From Clostridium sp. AN503 (lineage in GTDB: Bacteria > Bacillota > Clostridia > Lachnospirales > Lachnospiraceae), in NCBI RefSeq assembly GCF_040719375.1, contig NZ_JBFDTP010000002.1:62001-126000 (forward strand): DNA of 64,000 nucleotides, written 5' to 3'. The position numbers and the translations under genes were made by a program. Within the stretch, counting starts at the first letter, position 1, and the number at the start of each line of letters is the position of its first letter. The notes under the pieces were generated by a model. It did not search any database and was not told the DNA's origin. It saw nothing but the letters and a program-made list of their open reading frames with translations. Below, in pieces: positions 7,897 through 16,385 of the stretch.

Positions 7897-9720
7897 ATGA
7901 GAAAACGATTTATAGCTCTGACACTGGCATGTGTTATGGCTGCGTCCCTCGCAGGATGCGGCGGCGGTGGCGCTGCTCAGACCACAACGGCAGCAACGAC
8001 TGCGGCAGCTGAAGGCGGAAGCAGTGCGGAAGGCGGAAACACAGCAGAAGGCGGAAATGCTGAGGGCGGTGCCGCAGCGGCAGCCGGCATGGTGAACCCG
8101 AATGCAGGAAAAGGCATGTATATGGGTACTTCAGAGCCGGGAGCGATCAATGTGTGGATCCAGACTATGTCTGTGTTAAACACCACCCTGATGACTTATG
8201 CGGATGAGAACACGATCGCACGTCATTGCTGGGATGCGCTTGTTAAGCTGGATGCGAACAACAACGTGACTCCGGCGGCGGCTGAGTCCTGGGAGTCCTC
8301 TGAGGACGGCATGAAGTGGACCTTCCACCTGCGCAAGGATGCCAAGTGGGTAGACCACACCGGCAAAGAGGTAGGCAATGTAACTGCAAACGACTTCATC
8401 TTTGCATGGAGCGAGCTGTTAAATCCTGAAAATGCAGCAGAGTACTACCAGTTTGCAACTGTATTTAAGAATGCACAGGCATATTATGACTACAAGTCCG
8501 GCGTATCTACCGAGGAGGTTACCCTGGATCAGGTAGGCTTTAAGGCAGTTGACGATTATACCCTGGAGATCGAGCTGGAGACCTTCCTTCCGTATTTCCT
8601 GCAGTATATGAAGTTTGAGGTTATGAGCCCGATCTACCAGCCGTTCTATGAGCAGGTTGGCGCGGACAAGTATGGCACCTCTCCTGACACCGCAGTTTAC
8701 AACGGCCCGTTCTATATGAGCAACTGGGTGATCGAGAACAGCGTTACGGTTGAGAAGAACGAACTGTGGCGTGATGCGGCTAATGTTGAGCTTCAGAAGA
8801 TCAACTTCGTAAAATACACTGACTTCAACGCCCGTTACAATGCATTCTTAGGCGGCGAGCTGGATGTGACCGAGGTTACCGGCGAGGAGCGTGCAGCTCT
8901 TGAGGCTGAAGGCTTTGACGTGAGCTCTTATGTAGGCGGCTACAGCTTCTACGCATGGGTGAACACACAGGATACTTCTGATTTCAGAAGTGCGAACCTG
9001 CGCCATGCAGTGGATGAGGCGCTGAACCGTCAGCAGCTTATCGATACTGTATTTAAGAATGACAATGAAGTTCCGAAGAGCTTTGCCCTTGGTATCAGCG
9101 GTGTAGAGACAGATACTTTCTCTGACGCGGTGGTAGCTGAGAACGGCGGCCAGGGCCTGTATTCTGATACTGCTAATCCGGACAAGGCGAAGGAATATCT
9201 TGCAAAGGCGCTGGAAGACTTAGGCTACAGCGATCCCAGCCAGATCAAGATCAGCCTGATGACCAGTGAAGGCACCCAGAACGAGCTGTTATCACAGGTT
9301 GTTCAGGAGCAGCTTCGCCAGAACCTTGGCATTGAGATGGATATTGAAGTTCTGACCATTACCGAGTGGCGCGCACGCCGTAACGCGAAGGAATTTGACT
9401 TCTGTATCGGCGGCTGGGGCCCGGACTACAACGATCCGATGACCGATCTGGAGCTGATGTACAGCACCAACGGCAACAACCACACCGGCTATGCGAATCC
9501 GGAGTACGATGCGCTCATCGATTCTACCAAGGTAGAGACCGATCCGGTTGCACGTGAGAAGATCTTTGTGCAGTGTGAGTTCATGATTAAAGAAGATTTA
9601 CCGATCATCCCGATCTACTGGCGCCATGAGGACTATGTGGCAAGTGAGAAGCTGGAAAGCGGCTACGTGAAAAAAGCATTCCAGAAAGACAACATGATCT
9701 ATACCAAACTGGCGAAATAA
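7897..9720 (+). CDS. peptide ABC transporter substrate-binding lipoprotein (OppA/DppA type)
   Basis: A 607-residue extracytoplasmic binding protein of the SBP_bac_5 family, first gene of a complete peptide transporter operon. The ATG at 7897 follows AGGAGG by 7 bases. The lipoprotein signal is MRKRFIALTLACVMAASLAGC with the lipobox LAGC; the mature protein begins with a Gly/Ala/Thr/Glu-rich linker (about residues 22-68) and then the family's SAESWESSEDGMKWTF-like entry and the FCIGGWGPDYNDPMT region. Its large size suits oligopeptide binding. It is separated from the permease genes by a 160-base gap with a stable hairpin, an arrangement that usually gives more binding protein than permease. 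Confidence 0.93.
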   Translation: MRKRFIALTLACVMAASLAGCGGGGAAQTTTAATTAAAEGGSSAEGGNTAEGGNAEGGAAAAAGMVNPNAGKGMYMGTSEPGAINVWIQTMSVLNTTLMTYADENTIARHCWDALVKLDANNNVTPAAAESWESSEDGMKWTFHLRKDAKWVDHTGKEVGNVTANDFIFAWSELLNPENAAEYYQFATVFKNAQAYYDYKSGVSTEEVTLDQVGFKAVDDYTLEIELETFLPYFLQYMKFEVMSPIYQPFYEQVGADKYGTSPDTAVYNGPFYMSNWVIENSVTVEKNELWRDAANVELQKINFVKYTDFNARYNAFLGGELDVTEVTGEERAALEAEGFDVSSYVGGYSFYAWVNTQDTSDFRSANLRHAVDEALNRQQLIDTVFKNDNEVPKSFALGISGVETDTFSDAVVAENGGQGLYSDTANPDKAKEYLAKALEDLGYSDPSQIKISLMTSEGTQNELLSQVVQEQLRQNLGIEMDIEVLTITEWRARRNAKEFDFCIGGWGPDYNDPMTDLELMYSTNGNNHTGYANPEYDALIDSTKVETDPVAREKIFVQCEFMIKEDLPIIPIYWRHEDYVASEKLESGYVKKAFQKDNMIYTKLAK

Positions 9721-9781
9721 GATTACATATTGATCAAGTATGAAAAGCGGGCGGGCCGTTACAGGCCTGTGATGGAATCGG

Positions 9782-9813
9782 GCAATGCGGCTGAGGCTAT
9801 TCAGCCGCATTGC
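9782..9813 (+). promoter_or_regulatory. intercistronic hairpin between binding protein and permease
   Basis: GCAATGCGGCTGA (9782-9794) pairs perfectly with TCAGCCGCATTGC (9801-9813) around a 6-base loop. There is no T-run, so it most likely stabilises the upstream mRNA end or partly limits read-through into the permease genes. Confidence 0.7.
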
Positions 9814-9879
9814 GCGTTATTCGACAGGGCGATGACATCGCTTTTTTACGGGGGAAATATTCACGAAGGAGGTTTCTGC

Positions 9880-10815
9880 GTGCTGCGTTATACATTAAAA
9901 AGGATTGCATACGCGATCCTGACATTATTTGCTTTGATATCACTCACCTTTTTTATGATGCGCATGTTGCCTGGTGATCCGTTTTTGGGCGATAAGGCCG
10001 TAACGGGCGCGGCGCTTGCCAACATGCAGGCCAAATATGGTCTGGACAAGCCGGTGATCGTACAATATTTTATGTATTTAGGGAACTGTATCCGGGGTGA
10101 CCTGGGCACTTCCATTGTTTATAACCGTTCTGTTAATGAGATTGTTTCTGAAGCGTTCAAAGTGTCTGCGGATCTGGGTCTCCGGGCGCTTTTATTTGCG
10201 ACTATTATCGGTGTTCTCCTGGGAACTATCGCTGCGATCAAGAGAGGGACTGTTTGGGATTCCTTTTCCATGTTCATCGCTATGGTAGGCGTTTCTGTGC
10301 CGAGCTTTATCCTGGGCGCGCTGTTTCAGTATTTCCTGGCCCTGCGGCTCAACAAGCTTCTGGGCTTTACACTGTTCCCGATCCAGGGCTGGGGCAGGTT
10401 CGTGCAGACTATCCTGCCGTCCTTTGCGCTGGGGCTTGGTTCCCTTGCCACCGTATCCAGGCTGATGCGTACCAGCATGCTGGATGTTTTAAGCCAGGAT
10501 TATATTAAGACGGCGAAGGCCAAGGGACTCTCCCAGAAGATGATCATCTGGAAGCATACCATGCGGAATGCGATCATGCCGGTCATCACGATCCTGGGAC
10601 CGACCGTGGCTTCCGTTCTGACCGGTACCTTTGTTATTGAGAGTATTTTTAATATTCCGGGACTTGGAAAGTATTTTGTAACCAGCATCAAGGACTTAGA
10701 TTACACGATGATCTCAGGGACGACGGTGTTCTACGGTTCACTGCTTATTTTATGCACATTGATCGTGGATCTGCTGTACGGCTTTATCGATCCGCGCGTG
10801 AAACTGGAGGAATAG
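9880..10815 (+). CDS. peptide ABC transporter permease (OppB/DppB type)
   Basis: A 311-residue inner-membrane permease. The start is taken as the GTG at 9880, 7 bases after AAGGAGG (9866-9872), giving VLRYTLKRIAYAILTLFALISLTF, the usual N-terminal membrane helix; a longer frame from 9730 would add residues without family resemblance. The MLPGDPFL motif after helix 1, the periplasmic YGLDKPVIVQY segment and the EAA loop (YIKTAKAKGLSQKMIIWKH, about 215-233) contacting the ATPases are all present. It pairs with the OppC-type permease 3 bases downstream. Confidence 0.93.
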   Translation: MLRYTLKRIAYAILTLFALISLTFFMMRMLPGDPFLGDKAVTGAALANMQAKYGLDKPVIVQYFMYLGNCIRGDLGTSIVYNRSVNEIVSEAFKVSADLGLRALLFATIIGVLLGTIAAIKRGTVWDSFSMFIAMVGVSVPSFILGALFQYFLALRLNKLLGFTLFPIQGWGRFVQTILPSFALGLGSLATVSRLMRTSMLDVLSQDYIKTAKAKGLSQKMIIWKHTMRNAIMPVITILGPTVASVLTGTFVIESIFNIPGLGKYFVTSIKDLDYTMISGTTVFYGSLLILCTLIVDLLYGFIDPRVKLEE

Positions 10816-10818
10816 AGT

Positions 10819-11772
10819 ATGGAACATATAACGAAAGACAGTTTCTCTTATGTGGGCGAGGATGCCAGCAAGCGGGAGGCCATTACCCGCCCGAGCGTGA
10901 CCTTCATGCAGGACGCCATGCGCCGTCTGCGCCAGAATAAGGTAGCGCTTGTCTGTGCGGTGGCGATCGTGATCATGATCGTAGCCTCTACAGTGGCCCC
11001 GATGCTCTGTCCCTTTGATTACCGGGAACAGCATTATTCCCACACCAATGCGGCGATGATGACCTTGTGTACGGAAGCGGGCAGCGCGGGCGCCGGCCAT
11101 ATGCATATTTTTGGTACGGACACCCTGGGCCGCGACATCTTCACCAGAGTGTGGATGGGCGGAAGGGTATCCCTGACCATTGCGATCGCCAGTGCGATCA
11201 TTGACTTTTTCCTTGGCGTGATCTATGGCGGTGTGTCCGGTTACTTCGGCGGCACTACGGATATTATCATGATGCGTATCCTGGAGATCATCAACGGGAT
11301 CCCGTATCTGATCATAGTCATCCTGTTGATGATGATCCTGCCGCCGGGTATGGTGACGATCATCATAGCCTATTCGCTGGTGGGATGGATTCCCATGGCG
11401 CGGCTGGTCAGAGGACAGGTGATCGCCTTAAAGGAGCAGGAGTTTGTCACAGCCGCGGAAGCGCTGGGAGCCAATGCCTCCCGCATTATCGCAAGGCATC
11501 TGCTGCCCAACACCCTTTCTGTGGTTATCGTCCGGATCACTCTTTCGATCCCGGCTGCTATTTTCTCGGAGGCTTATTTAAGCTATTTGGGACTTGGCGT
11601 GAAGCTGCCGATGTGTTCCTGGGGCTCTCTTGCCCAGGCAGGCATCGAGAACTTCCGGATCTATCCGTCGCAGCTTATTATACCGGCTGTCTGCATCAGT
11701 GTGACCATGCTCGCCTTCAATATGTTTGGCGACGGTCTGCGGGATGCGTTTGACCCGAAACTGAGGAGGTAG
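10819..11772 (+). CDS. peptide ABC transporter permease (OppC/DppC type)
   Basis: A 317-residue permease, second half of the membrane channel. It has the extended cytoplasmic N-terminus of the OppC branch, a first helix (VALVCAVAIVIMIVASTV), the periplasmic FGTDTLGRDIFTRVWMGGRVSL motif, four to five further helices and the EAA loop EFVTAAEALGANASRIIARH (about 210-229). It follows oppB by 3 bases with GGAGG as ribosome site and precedes the ATPase genes by 4 bases. Confidence 0.93.
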   Translation: MEHITKDSFSYVGEDASKREAITRPSVTFMQDAMRRLRQNKVALVCAVAIVIMIVASTVAPMLCPFDYREQHYSHTNAAMMTLCTEAGSAGAGHMHIFGTDTLGRDIFTRVWMGGRVSLTIAIASAIIDFFLGVIYGGVSGYFGGTTDIIMMRILEIINGIPYLIIVILLMMILPPGMVTIIIAYSLVGWIPMARLVRGQVIALKEQEFVTAAEALGANASRIIARHLLPNTLSVVIVRITLSIPAAIFSEAYLSYLGLGVKLPMCSWGSLAQAGIENFRIYPSQLIIPAVCISVTMLAFNMFGDGLRDAFDPKLRR

Positions 11773-11776
11773 CAAG

Positions 11777-12787
11777 ATGGGAAATAGAGTACTAGATATG
11801 GAAAACCTGCATGTATCCTTCGATACCTATGCAGGCGAGGTACAGGCAGTCCGCGGCGTCACGCTCCATGTGGATGAGGGCGAAGTGCTTGCCATCGTAG
11901 GCGAGTCGGGCTGCGGCAAGTCCGTAACGGCACAGACCATTATGAAGCTGAACCCGATGCCTCCGGCAAGGATTAAGGAGGGCTCCATCCGTTTAGGGGA
12001 GCATGACATCGTGGCAGCCAGTGAAAAAGAGATGCAGTCGATCCGCGGCAAGGAAGTGGCGATGATCTTCCAGGACCCGATGACCTGCATGAACCCCACC
12101 ACCCAGGTGGGCAAACAGATCGTGGAGGCCATCAAGCTCCACAAGCATCTGTCGAAAAAAGAGGCATTTGAAGAAGCTGTAAGATGTTTAAAACAGGTAA
12201 ATATCCCGAACCCGGAAGAACGGGCCAGGCAGTATCCCCATGAGTTTTCCGGTGGTATGCGCCAGCGTGCCATGATCGCCATGGCCTTAAGCTGCAATCC
12301 GAAGCTTCTGATCGCGGATGAGCCGACTACAGCCCTGGATGTGACGATCCAGGCTCAGATCATGGATATCCTGATCGAGCTGAAAGAGAAGATCAATACG
12401 GCTATCATCCTGATCACCCATGATTTGGGCGTGGTGGCGGGATCGGCCGACCGGGTAGCAGTTATGTACGCAGGCAAGGTGGTAGAGACCGGGTCCTGCG
12501 AGGATATCTTCTACCGGGGCGTGCATCCGTATGCGCTTGCGCTTTTGAAGAGCCTGCCTTCTGTGGATACCACAAAGGCGGAACCGTTGACATCGATTCC
12601 CGGCACGCCGCCGGATCTGTTAAGCCCGCCGAAGGGCTGCGGCTTTGCGGCGCGGTGTTCCCACTGCATGAAGATCTGTCATGAGCAGGAACCGCCGGAA
12701 TTTACTGTGGGCGAAGGACATACGGCAAGCTGCTGGCTGCTGCATCCTGACTGCCCGACAGCAGAGGAAAGGGGGGAACACCAGTGA
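11777..12787 (+). CDS. peptide ABC transporter ATPase (OppD/DppD type)
   Basis: A 336-residue ATPase energising peptide import. Walker A is GESGCGKS (about 43-50), the Q-loop is in MIFQDPMTCMNP, the signature is FSGGMRQRAMIA, Walker B is LLIADEPTTALD and the switch His is in ITHDLGVV. The C-terminal oligopeptide/dipeptide extension with CGFAARCSHCMKIC carries the cysteine cluster that binds an iron-sulfur cluster in some relatives. It overlaps the next ATPase gene by 4 bases (GTGA), so the two halves of the heterodimer are coupled. Confidence 0.94.
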   Translation: MGNRVLDMENLHVSFDTYAGEVQAVRGVTLHVDEGEVLAIVGESGCGKSVTAQTIMKLNPMPPARIKEGSIRLGEHDIVAASEKEMQSIRGKEVAMIFQDPMTCMNPTTQVGKQIVEAIKLHKHLSKKEAFEEAVRCLKQVNIPNPEERARQYPHEFSGGMRQRAMIAMALSCNPKLLIADEPTTALDVTIQAQIMDILIELKEKINTAIILITHDLGVVAGSADRVAVMYAGKVVETGSCEDIFYRGVHPYALALLKSLPSVDTTKAEPLTSIPGTPPDLLSPPKGCGFAARCSHCMKICHEQEPPEFTVGEGHTASCWLLHPDCPTAEERGEHQ

Positions 12788-13743
12788 CAGATGAGATCCT
12801 GGTACAGGCAGAAGGCCTGTGCAAATACTTTAAAGTGAGCGGTGGGCGTACCCTGCGTGCTGTAGATAACGTAAACTTAACGATCCGCCGCGGTGAGACC
12901 CTGGGTCTGGTAGGCGAGTCCGGCTGTGGAAAATCCACCTTGGGACGTACCATGATGGGGATCTATCCCCCGACCAAAGGGAAGCTGATCTATGATGGGA
13001 AGGAACTGAATCTGAACAATAAGCGTGAGCGGTTTGAGTTCACGAAAAAGGCCCAGATCGTATTCCAGGACCCTTATGCGTCCCTGGACCCGCGTATGAC
13101 GGTTGGTTCGATCATTGAGGAGGGCATGGTCATCCACAATATGTACGATGCCGCCAAGCGCAAGGAGCGGGTGGAGCGTTTCCTGGATATCGTGGGACTG
13201 AACCGGGAACATGCGGGACGGTTCCCTCATGAGTTCTCAGGCGGACAGCGCCAGAGGATCGGTATCGCCCGCGCCCTGGCGATCGAGCCGGAGTTCATCG
13301 TCTGCGACGAGCCGATCTCCGCGCTGGATGTGTCGATCCAGGCACAGATCATCAACCTGCTGCACGAGCTTCAGAAGAGGATGAGCCTGACTTACCTGTT
13401 CATTGCCCATGACTTAAATATCGTCAAATATATTTCAGACCGTATTGCTGTTATGTACCTTGGCAGTGTGGTGGAGCTGGCAGACAGCCATGAGCTTTAT
13501 ATGGACACGCTCCATCCTTACTCCCAGGCGCTCTTGTCCGCGGTGCCGATCCCGGACCCGGCCAAAGAGGCCCAAAAGCAGCGCCAGATCATCGACGGCG
13601 ATGTGCCAAGCCCGATCAACAAGCCGAAGGGCTGCGCATTCTCCAGCCGGTGTCCGCGTGTCTGTGGCAAGTGCCATGAAAGCGTGCCGGAGCTTAAAGA
13701 GGTGAAGCCGGGGCATTTTGTGGCTTGCCATTTGGTGGAATAG
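12784..13743 (+). CDS. peptide ABC transporter ATPase (OppF/DppF type)
   Basis: A 319-residue partner ATPase starting with GTG inside the oppD stop. Walker A GESGCGKS (about 43-50), Q-loop IVFQDPYASLDPR, signature FSGGQRQRIGIA, Walker B FIVCDEPISALD and switch FIAHDLNIV are intact, so both sites of the heterodimer should hydrolyse ATP. The C-terminal CAFSSRCPRVCGKCHE is the family cysteine motif. It is the last gene of the operon; a strong terminator follows. Confidence 0.94.
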   Translation: MTDEILVQAEGLCKYFKVSGGRTLRAVDNVNLTIRRGETLGLVGESGCGKSTLGRTMMGIYPPTKGKLIYDGKELNLNNKRERFEFTKKAQIVFQDPYASLDPRMTVGSIIEEGMVIHNMYDAAKRKERVERFLDIVGLNREHAGRFPHEFSGGQRQRIGIARALAIEPEFIVCDEPISALDVSIQAQIINLLHELQKRMSLTYLFIAHDLNIVKYISDRIAVMYLGSVVELADSHELYMDTLHPYSQALLSAVPIPDPAKEAQKQRQIIDGDVPSPINKPKGCAFSSRCPRVCGKCHESVPELKEVKPGHFVACHLVE

Positions 13744-13768
13744 GCAGGAGCGGTGTATGACCGGATAG

Positions 13769-13814
13769 AACCGGAGGAATCTGCGGGAAATGAGAGCAGA
13801 TTCCTCCGGTTTTC
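13769..13814 (+). terminator. terminator of the peptide transporter operon
   Basis: AACCGGAGGAATCTGC (13769-13784) pairs with GCAGATTCCTCCGGTT (13796-13811), a 16-bp stem with an 11-base loop, followed by a short T-run. Confidence 0.85.
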
Positions 13815-13974
13815 TGCATTTAAGGGATCGGGCGCTTTATGACTATCCGCCGCTGTGGGAGGAAACTCAGGGAGCGGCGGTTGCCTTAATCGGAAAAATG
13901 TGATATAATGTTGAATTATAAGGGAAAACAACAAAAAACCAATTGCTTAAAATAATCGGGCGGGGGGAAAAGAT

Positions 13975-14748
13975 TTGATTTCAGCGGAGCGGAGAGAACA
14001 GATTAAGATGATACTGCTTCAGAAAAAAAGTGTTACGGTAGCGGAGGTGGCACAGAATTTTGATGTCAGTACAGAGACGATACGGCGGGATTTTGAGGCT
14101 CTGGCAGCAGAGGGATTTCTGATCAAATCCTATGGAGGGGCGACGCTGGCAGTCCGCAAGAACATGACCGTATCCCAGAAGCTAAAGTCCGGGATCCTGA
14201 TCGAGGCGAAACGGCGGATGGCGAAGGAGGCTGCCAAGCTGGTGCACCCCAATGACTGTATCTTTTTAGACCACTCTACAACGGTTTATGAGATGTGTGA
14301 TGAACTGGCAGGGATGCCGCTGACGGTTATGACCAATTCCCTGGCCGTGATGAACCGCATGTCGGAACAGCCGAATATCAAGCTGGTGATACCGGGCGGC
14401 AATTTTGATGCCAAGAACCAGGCTTTTTTTGGCCTGGAGGCGGTACAGTATTTGAAGCGCCACTCCTTTGACAAAGCATTCCTGTCCTGCCGGACTCTGG
14501 ATATCCGCAGAGGACTTGGAGATGCGGAGGAAATGGTCGCAGATATGCGACGGAATATCATAGACAGTTCTGATTTTAACTGTCTTTTGATCGATTCTAC
14601 GAAGCTGGGAAGGTCGGCGTTCGTGCAGACGTGCGGCTATGATAATGTTCATGTGCTCATAACAGATAAGAAGCTTGAGGATACCTGGCCCCGCTTTTTG
14701 GAGGAACAGGAGATCCGTTTTATAGAATGTCTGGAAGATGAGAAGTAG
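13975..14748 (+). CDS. DeoR/GlpR-family transcriptional regulator
   Basis: A 257-residue sugar-phosphate-responsive regulator, starting at a TTG (13975) with a GGGGGGAAAAG ribosome site 7 bases upstream. The N-terminal winged helix-turn-helix is classic (RREQIKMILLQKKSVTVAEVAQNFDVSTETIRRDFEAL, quoted in part), with residues 19-45 as reading helix. The C-terminal DeoRC domain has the phosphosugar-isomerase-like fold, with FLDHSTTVYEM, VMTNSLAVMN, and a late LLIDSTKLG. It lies just upstream of the ribose-type ABC/kinase/aldolase operon, separated by its own terminator. It is the obvious candidate to bind the three direct repeats over that operon's promoter. Its effector would be a pathway sugar phosphate (inference). 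Confidence 0.9.
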   Translation: MISAERREQIKMILLQKKSVTVAEVAQNFDVSTETIRRDFEALAAEGFLIKSYGGATLAVRKNMTVSQKLKSGILIEAKRRMAKEAAKLVHPNDCIFLDHSTTVYEMCDELAGMPLTVMTNSLAVMNRMSEQPNIKLVIPGGNFDAKNQAFFGLEAVQYLKRHSFDKAFLSCRTLDIRRGLGDAEEMVADMRRNIIDSSDFNCLLIDSTKLGRSAFVQTCGYDNVHVLITDKKLEDTWPRFLEEQEIRFIECLEDEK

Positions 14749-14781
14749 CGCAGCTTTAAGCTGACCAGCAAGCAAATTGGT

Positions 14782-14831
14782 AAAAGTGCCTGACAACCAG
14801 GAAATAAATTCTGGTTGTCAGGCACTTTTTT
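14782..14831 (+). terminator. strong terminator after the DeoR-type gene
   Basis: AAAAGTGCCTGACAACCAG (14782-14800) pairs perfectly over 19 bp with 14811-14829, loop GAAATAAATT, ending in six T. It insulates the regulator from the downstream operon. Confidence 0.92.
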
Positions 14832-14877
14832 GACTACTTATTTGGAATAATATGGAAATTACGCCCGAATGTGTCAG

Positions 14878-14939
14878 AAATCAATAAAAAAACTTAAAAA
14901 TCAACAAAAAATCTATTGAAATCAACAAAGCACTGTGCT
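14878..14939 (+). promoter_or_regulatory. three phased direct repeats and a short palindrome: likely operator
   Basis: AAATCAA(T/C)AAA occurs at 14878, 14898 and 14919, spaced 20 and 21 bp, that is on one face of the helix. The third copy overlaps the -35 box. Between -35 and -10 lies the palindrome AGCACTGTGCT (14929-14939). DeoR-family proteins often bind direct repeats at such phasing, and a DeoR-type gene is adjacent. Confidence 0.6.
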
Positions 14940-14944
14940 ATAAT
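14916..14944 (+). promoter_or_regulatory. promoter of the sugar salvage operon
   Basis: TTGAAA (14916-14921), 17-bp spacer, then TGC and TATAAT (14939-14944): a near-consensus sigma-A promoter with extended -10, so expression is probably limited by repression. Confidence 0.85.
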
Positions 14945-14951
14945 CCAATCA

Positions 14952-15056
14952 TACATCAAGAAACGGCAACAAACAACTAAAAACAAGAACAAAAGCAACA
15001 GAAAAACAACAAGAAACCAAAAACCATGCACTCAGCAACCAAAAACAACAATTAAG
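14952..15056 (+). other. unstructured A/C-rich leader of the salvage operon
   Basis: About 105 bases made almost only of A and C (repeats of CAACA, AAACAA, AACCAAAA), with very few G or T and so hardly any base-pairing potential. It is the 5' leader between the promoter and the AGAGGAGG ribosome site. No reading frame or riboswitch is seen. Confidence 0.6.
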
Positions 15057-15070
15057 AGGAGGTAAGTTTC

Positions 15071-16294
15071 ATGAGGAAAATTTTGTCAGCGGTATTGGCA
15101 GCATCGATGATCGTGTCCCTGACGGCATGTGGCAGCGGCAGTTCGGGGTCTGCCGCGGGGAACACAGCGGCGCCGGCAGCTACATCAGCGGGAACAGCAG
15201 CGTCGGACACAACAGGCATAACAGATACGGCAGATGCTTCAAGCGCAGCAGGGGGAAGCGGCGAGGCAGCGGGGGCGCCTTTAAGCGGTGAGGAATTTGT
15301 AAAGAAGGGATACCGGATCGCTTACATATTGAACGTGGCGTCCTCTGATATTTTCCAGATGGCAGTCTCGTCTGCAAAGGAAACGGCAGAAGCCCTGGGG
15401 ATGACGGTGGATGTGTATTTTACTGATACGGACAATGTTAAGTTTCAGGACTTTGTTAATACCTGTGCGGGGCAGGGATATGATGCGATGTTCCTCTCCC
15501 ATGGGAACCAGGAGACCGCTTATGACCTGGTCACGATGCTGCAGGAAAAAGGGATCAAGGTCGTCTGCTTTGATACACAGCTCACAGACGCCAACCGGAA
15601 CAGCGTGACCGTGCCGGGCGTGACCCAGATGTTCCAGAATGACCAGATGATGGCGGACCTTCTGCTGGATTATATCTGCAACACGATCTATCCGGAAAAG
15701 GTCGCTGCTAAAGAACCGGTCAAGATCTTGAAGATATGGAGAGGCCCCGGCGTATCACCTTTTGACCGCCGTCAGGAGACTTATCTGAAATATGAGCAGG
15801 AAGGCCTGATCGAGACTCTTGAGACCTTAGGGCCGATCGACACAGCCAATGGGGAAGCCAGCATGGCGCAGGTGGTTGCTTCCGCGCTGCCGAAATATCC
15901 GGAGGGGACGGTAGATGCGATCTGGGGCTGCTACGACGCCTATACAAGAGGCGCATATGTGGCGCTCATGGAGGCAAACCGTAAGGATATCCCGGTTGTG
16001 TCCGTGGATATCTCCAACCAGGACATCAACTACATGCTGGACGGCAACAACGTATGGCGCGCCTGTTCCACGGTGGATTTCTCGACGATCGGCGAACAGG
16101 GAATCCGTATCCTGGCTATGAAGCTGAACGGGGATGAGACGGAGGATGTGTATAACTTAACGCCTTCTCTGGTGCTTGCAGAGGACTTAAAAGCGGATTC
16201 CAACGTGCTGAACTTAAAGGATTCGATCGAAGGGTACGGCGTGAACAATGACCACATTGCAGAGTGGATGGAGCCGTATATCGACAAGAAATAA
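15071..16294 (+). CDS. ribose-type sugar ABC transporter substrate-binding lipoprotein
   Basis: A 407-residue periplasmic-binding-protein type I lipoprotein; lipobox LTAC at residues 17-20 of MRKILSAVLAASMIVSLTAC. A low-complexity Ser/Ala/Gly/Thr linker (residues 21-70) precedes the binding domain, which begins KGYRIAYILNVASSDIFQMAVSSAKETAE, the RbsB pattern. Typical pieces are VDVYFTDTDN, CAGQGYDAMFLSHGN, VVCFDTQL and IWGCYDAYTRGAYVALME. First gene of a nine-gene operon. The neighbouring kinase, isomerase and aldolase suggest a ribose derivative such as methylthioribose or 5-deoxyribose as ligand; this is inference. Confidence 0.9.
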   Translation: MRKILSAVLAASMIVSLTACGSGSSGSAAGNTAAPAATSAGTAASDTTGITDTADASSAAGGSGEAAGAPLSGEEFVKKGYRIAYILNVASSDIFQMAVSSAKETAEALGMTVDVYFTDTDNVKFQDFVNTCAGQGYDAMFLSHGNQETAYDLVTMLQEKGIKVVCFDTQLTDANRNSVTVPGVTQMFQNDQMMADLLLDYICNTIYPEKVAAKEPVKILKIWRGPGVSPFDRRQETYLKYEQEGLIETLETLGPIDTANGEASMAQVVASALPKYPEGTVDAIWGCYDAYTRGAYVALMEANRKDIPVVSVDISNQDINYMLDGNNVWRACSTVDFSTIGEQGIRILAMKLNGDETEDVYNLTPSLVLAEDLKADSNVLNLKDSIEGYGVNNDHIAEWMEPYIDKK

Positions 16295-16323
16295 AATACT
16301 GCCGATGATAACATGACAGATTG

Positions 16324-16365
16324 TTTGTGATAAAAGTGGCCGGAAGGGGTCACTTTTATCGCAAA
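16324..16365 (+). promoter_or_regulatory. intercistronic hairpin after the binding-protein gene
   Basis: TTTGTGATAAAAGTG (16324-16338) pairs over 15 bp with CACTTTTATCGCAAA (16351-16365), with one U-G pair and a 12-base loop. No T-run follows, so it is likely an mRNA stabiliser or partial attenuator between binding protein and ATPase. Confidence 0.65.
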
Positions 16366-16385
16366 TGGAGAAAAGGTGGGATGAT

